Shown piece by piece: positions 38,207 through 38,500 of a stretch of DNA of 38,500 nucleotides. Positions within the stretch are counted from its first letter, which is position 1, and the number at the start of each line of letters is the position of its first letter. Origin of the DNA: Mesostigma viride (taxonomy: Eukaryota; Streptophyta; Mesostigmatophyceae; Mesostigmatales; Mesostigmataceae); assembly GCA_009746045.1 (NCBI GenBank), contig RPFO01000578.1, positions 64,001-102,500 on the forward strand, read 5' to 3'. The position numbers and the translations under genes were made by a program. A model generated the notes under the pieces. That model ran no database searches and was not told where the DNA came from. It saw only the letters and a list, made by a program, of their open reading frames with translations.

Positions 38207-38500
38207 GCACGCAGTACTGGCAGTGTTGGCAGTGTTGGCAGTGTTGGCAGTGTCGGCAGTGTCGGCAGTGTTGGCAGTGTGGACAGTTTCGGCAGTGTTG
38301 GCAGTGTTGGCAGTGTTGGCAGTGTTGGCAGTGTTGGCAGTGTTGGCAGTGTTGGCAGTGTTGGCAGTGTTGGCAGTGTTGGCAGTGTTGGCAGTGTTGG
38401 CAGTGTTGATAGTGTCAGCAGTGTCGGCAGTGTCGGCAGTGTCGGCAGTGTCGGCAGTGTCGGCAGTGTCGGCAGTGTCGGCAGTGTCACGAGTGTCGGC
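38207..38500. repeat. 9-bp minisatellite (GGCAGTGTT), cut by the window edge
   Basis: About 32 copies of GGCAGTGTT, switching to GGCAGTGTC near 38412. It probably lies in the intron upstream of WD40 exon 1. The Leu/Pro/Thr open frame across it is an artefact. Confidence 0.93.

Overview
The window looks like nuclear DNA of a flagellated green alga (prasinophyte or chlorophyte). Four things suggest this: an intron-rich, GC-rich gene for an axonemal-type WD40 protein; a CACTA transposon whose transposase resembles plant TNP2 proteins; plant-type telomere-like CCCTAAA tracts; and minisatellites in most introns. There is no sign of bacterial gene organisation. The lineage is an inference.

Left half (about 0.9-20 kb): a stack of nested mobile elements. 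The outermost layer is a decayed non-LTR retrotransposon on the minus strand. Its ORF1 starts near 19749, breaks off at 18769, and resumes at 1412 to stop at 922. A head-to-tail pair of an unclassified repeat unit, E1 (1416-13675) and E2 (13676-18768), sits in the gap. E1 carries a 10.6-kb CACTA transposon (1858-12436) and a solo LTR (12736-13439). E2 carries a 5'-truncated LINE RT copy (RT-B, 15430-18090). A second RT copy (RT-A, about 7557-9377) lies antisense inside an intron of the CACTA transposase gene. E1 and E2 serve as each other's empty sites, so the CACTA and solo-LTR insertions and their target duplications can be read directly.

The CACTA element has two divergently transcribed genes: a TNP2-type transposase on plus (6017-11960, six exons, one apparent frameshift) and an unrecognised Pro/Ala/Lys-rich protein on minus (5116-2931, two exons, one frameshift). 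Both ends carry arrays of a 10-bp GTGGTAAAAA-type motif.

Right half (20.5-36.7 kb): one gene on the minus strand for a WD40 protein of the WDR49/CFAP337 type. I reconstruct 11 exons, seven or eight of them well supported; the first exons lie beyond the right edge. Most introns carry their own tandem repeat. The 6.1-kb intron between exons 2 and 3 holds a TTAA-flanked element (30066-31961), a CCCT microsatellite, and a TA-flanked element (32847-35953) with a second TTAA-flanked element nested in it. The intron after exon 5 begins with seven tandem copies of its own 5' splice-site region.

Far right: a 1.34-kb hAT-like element with an 8-bp target duplication (36831-38171), then a 9-bp tandem repeat running off the edge.
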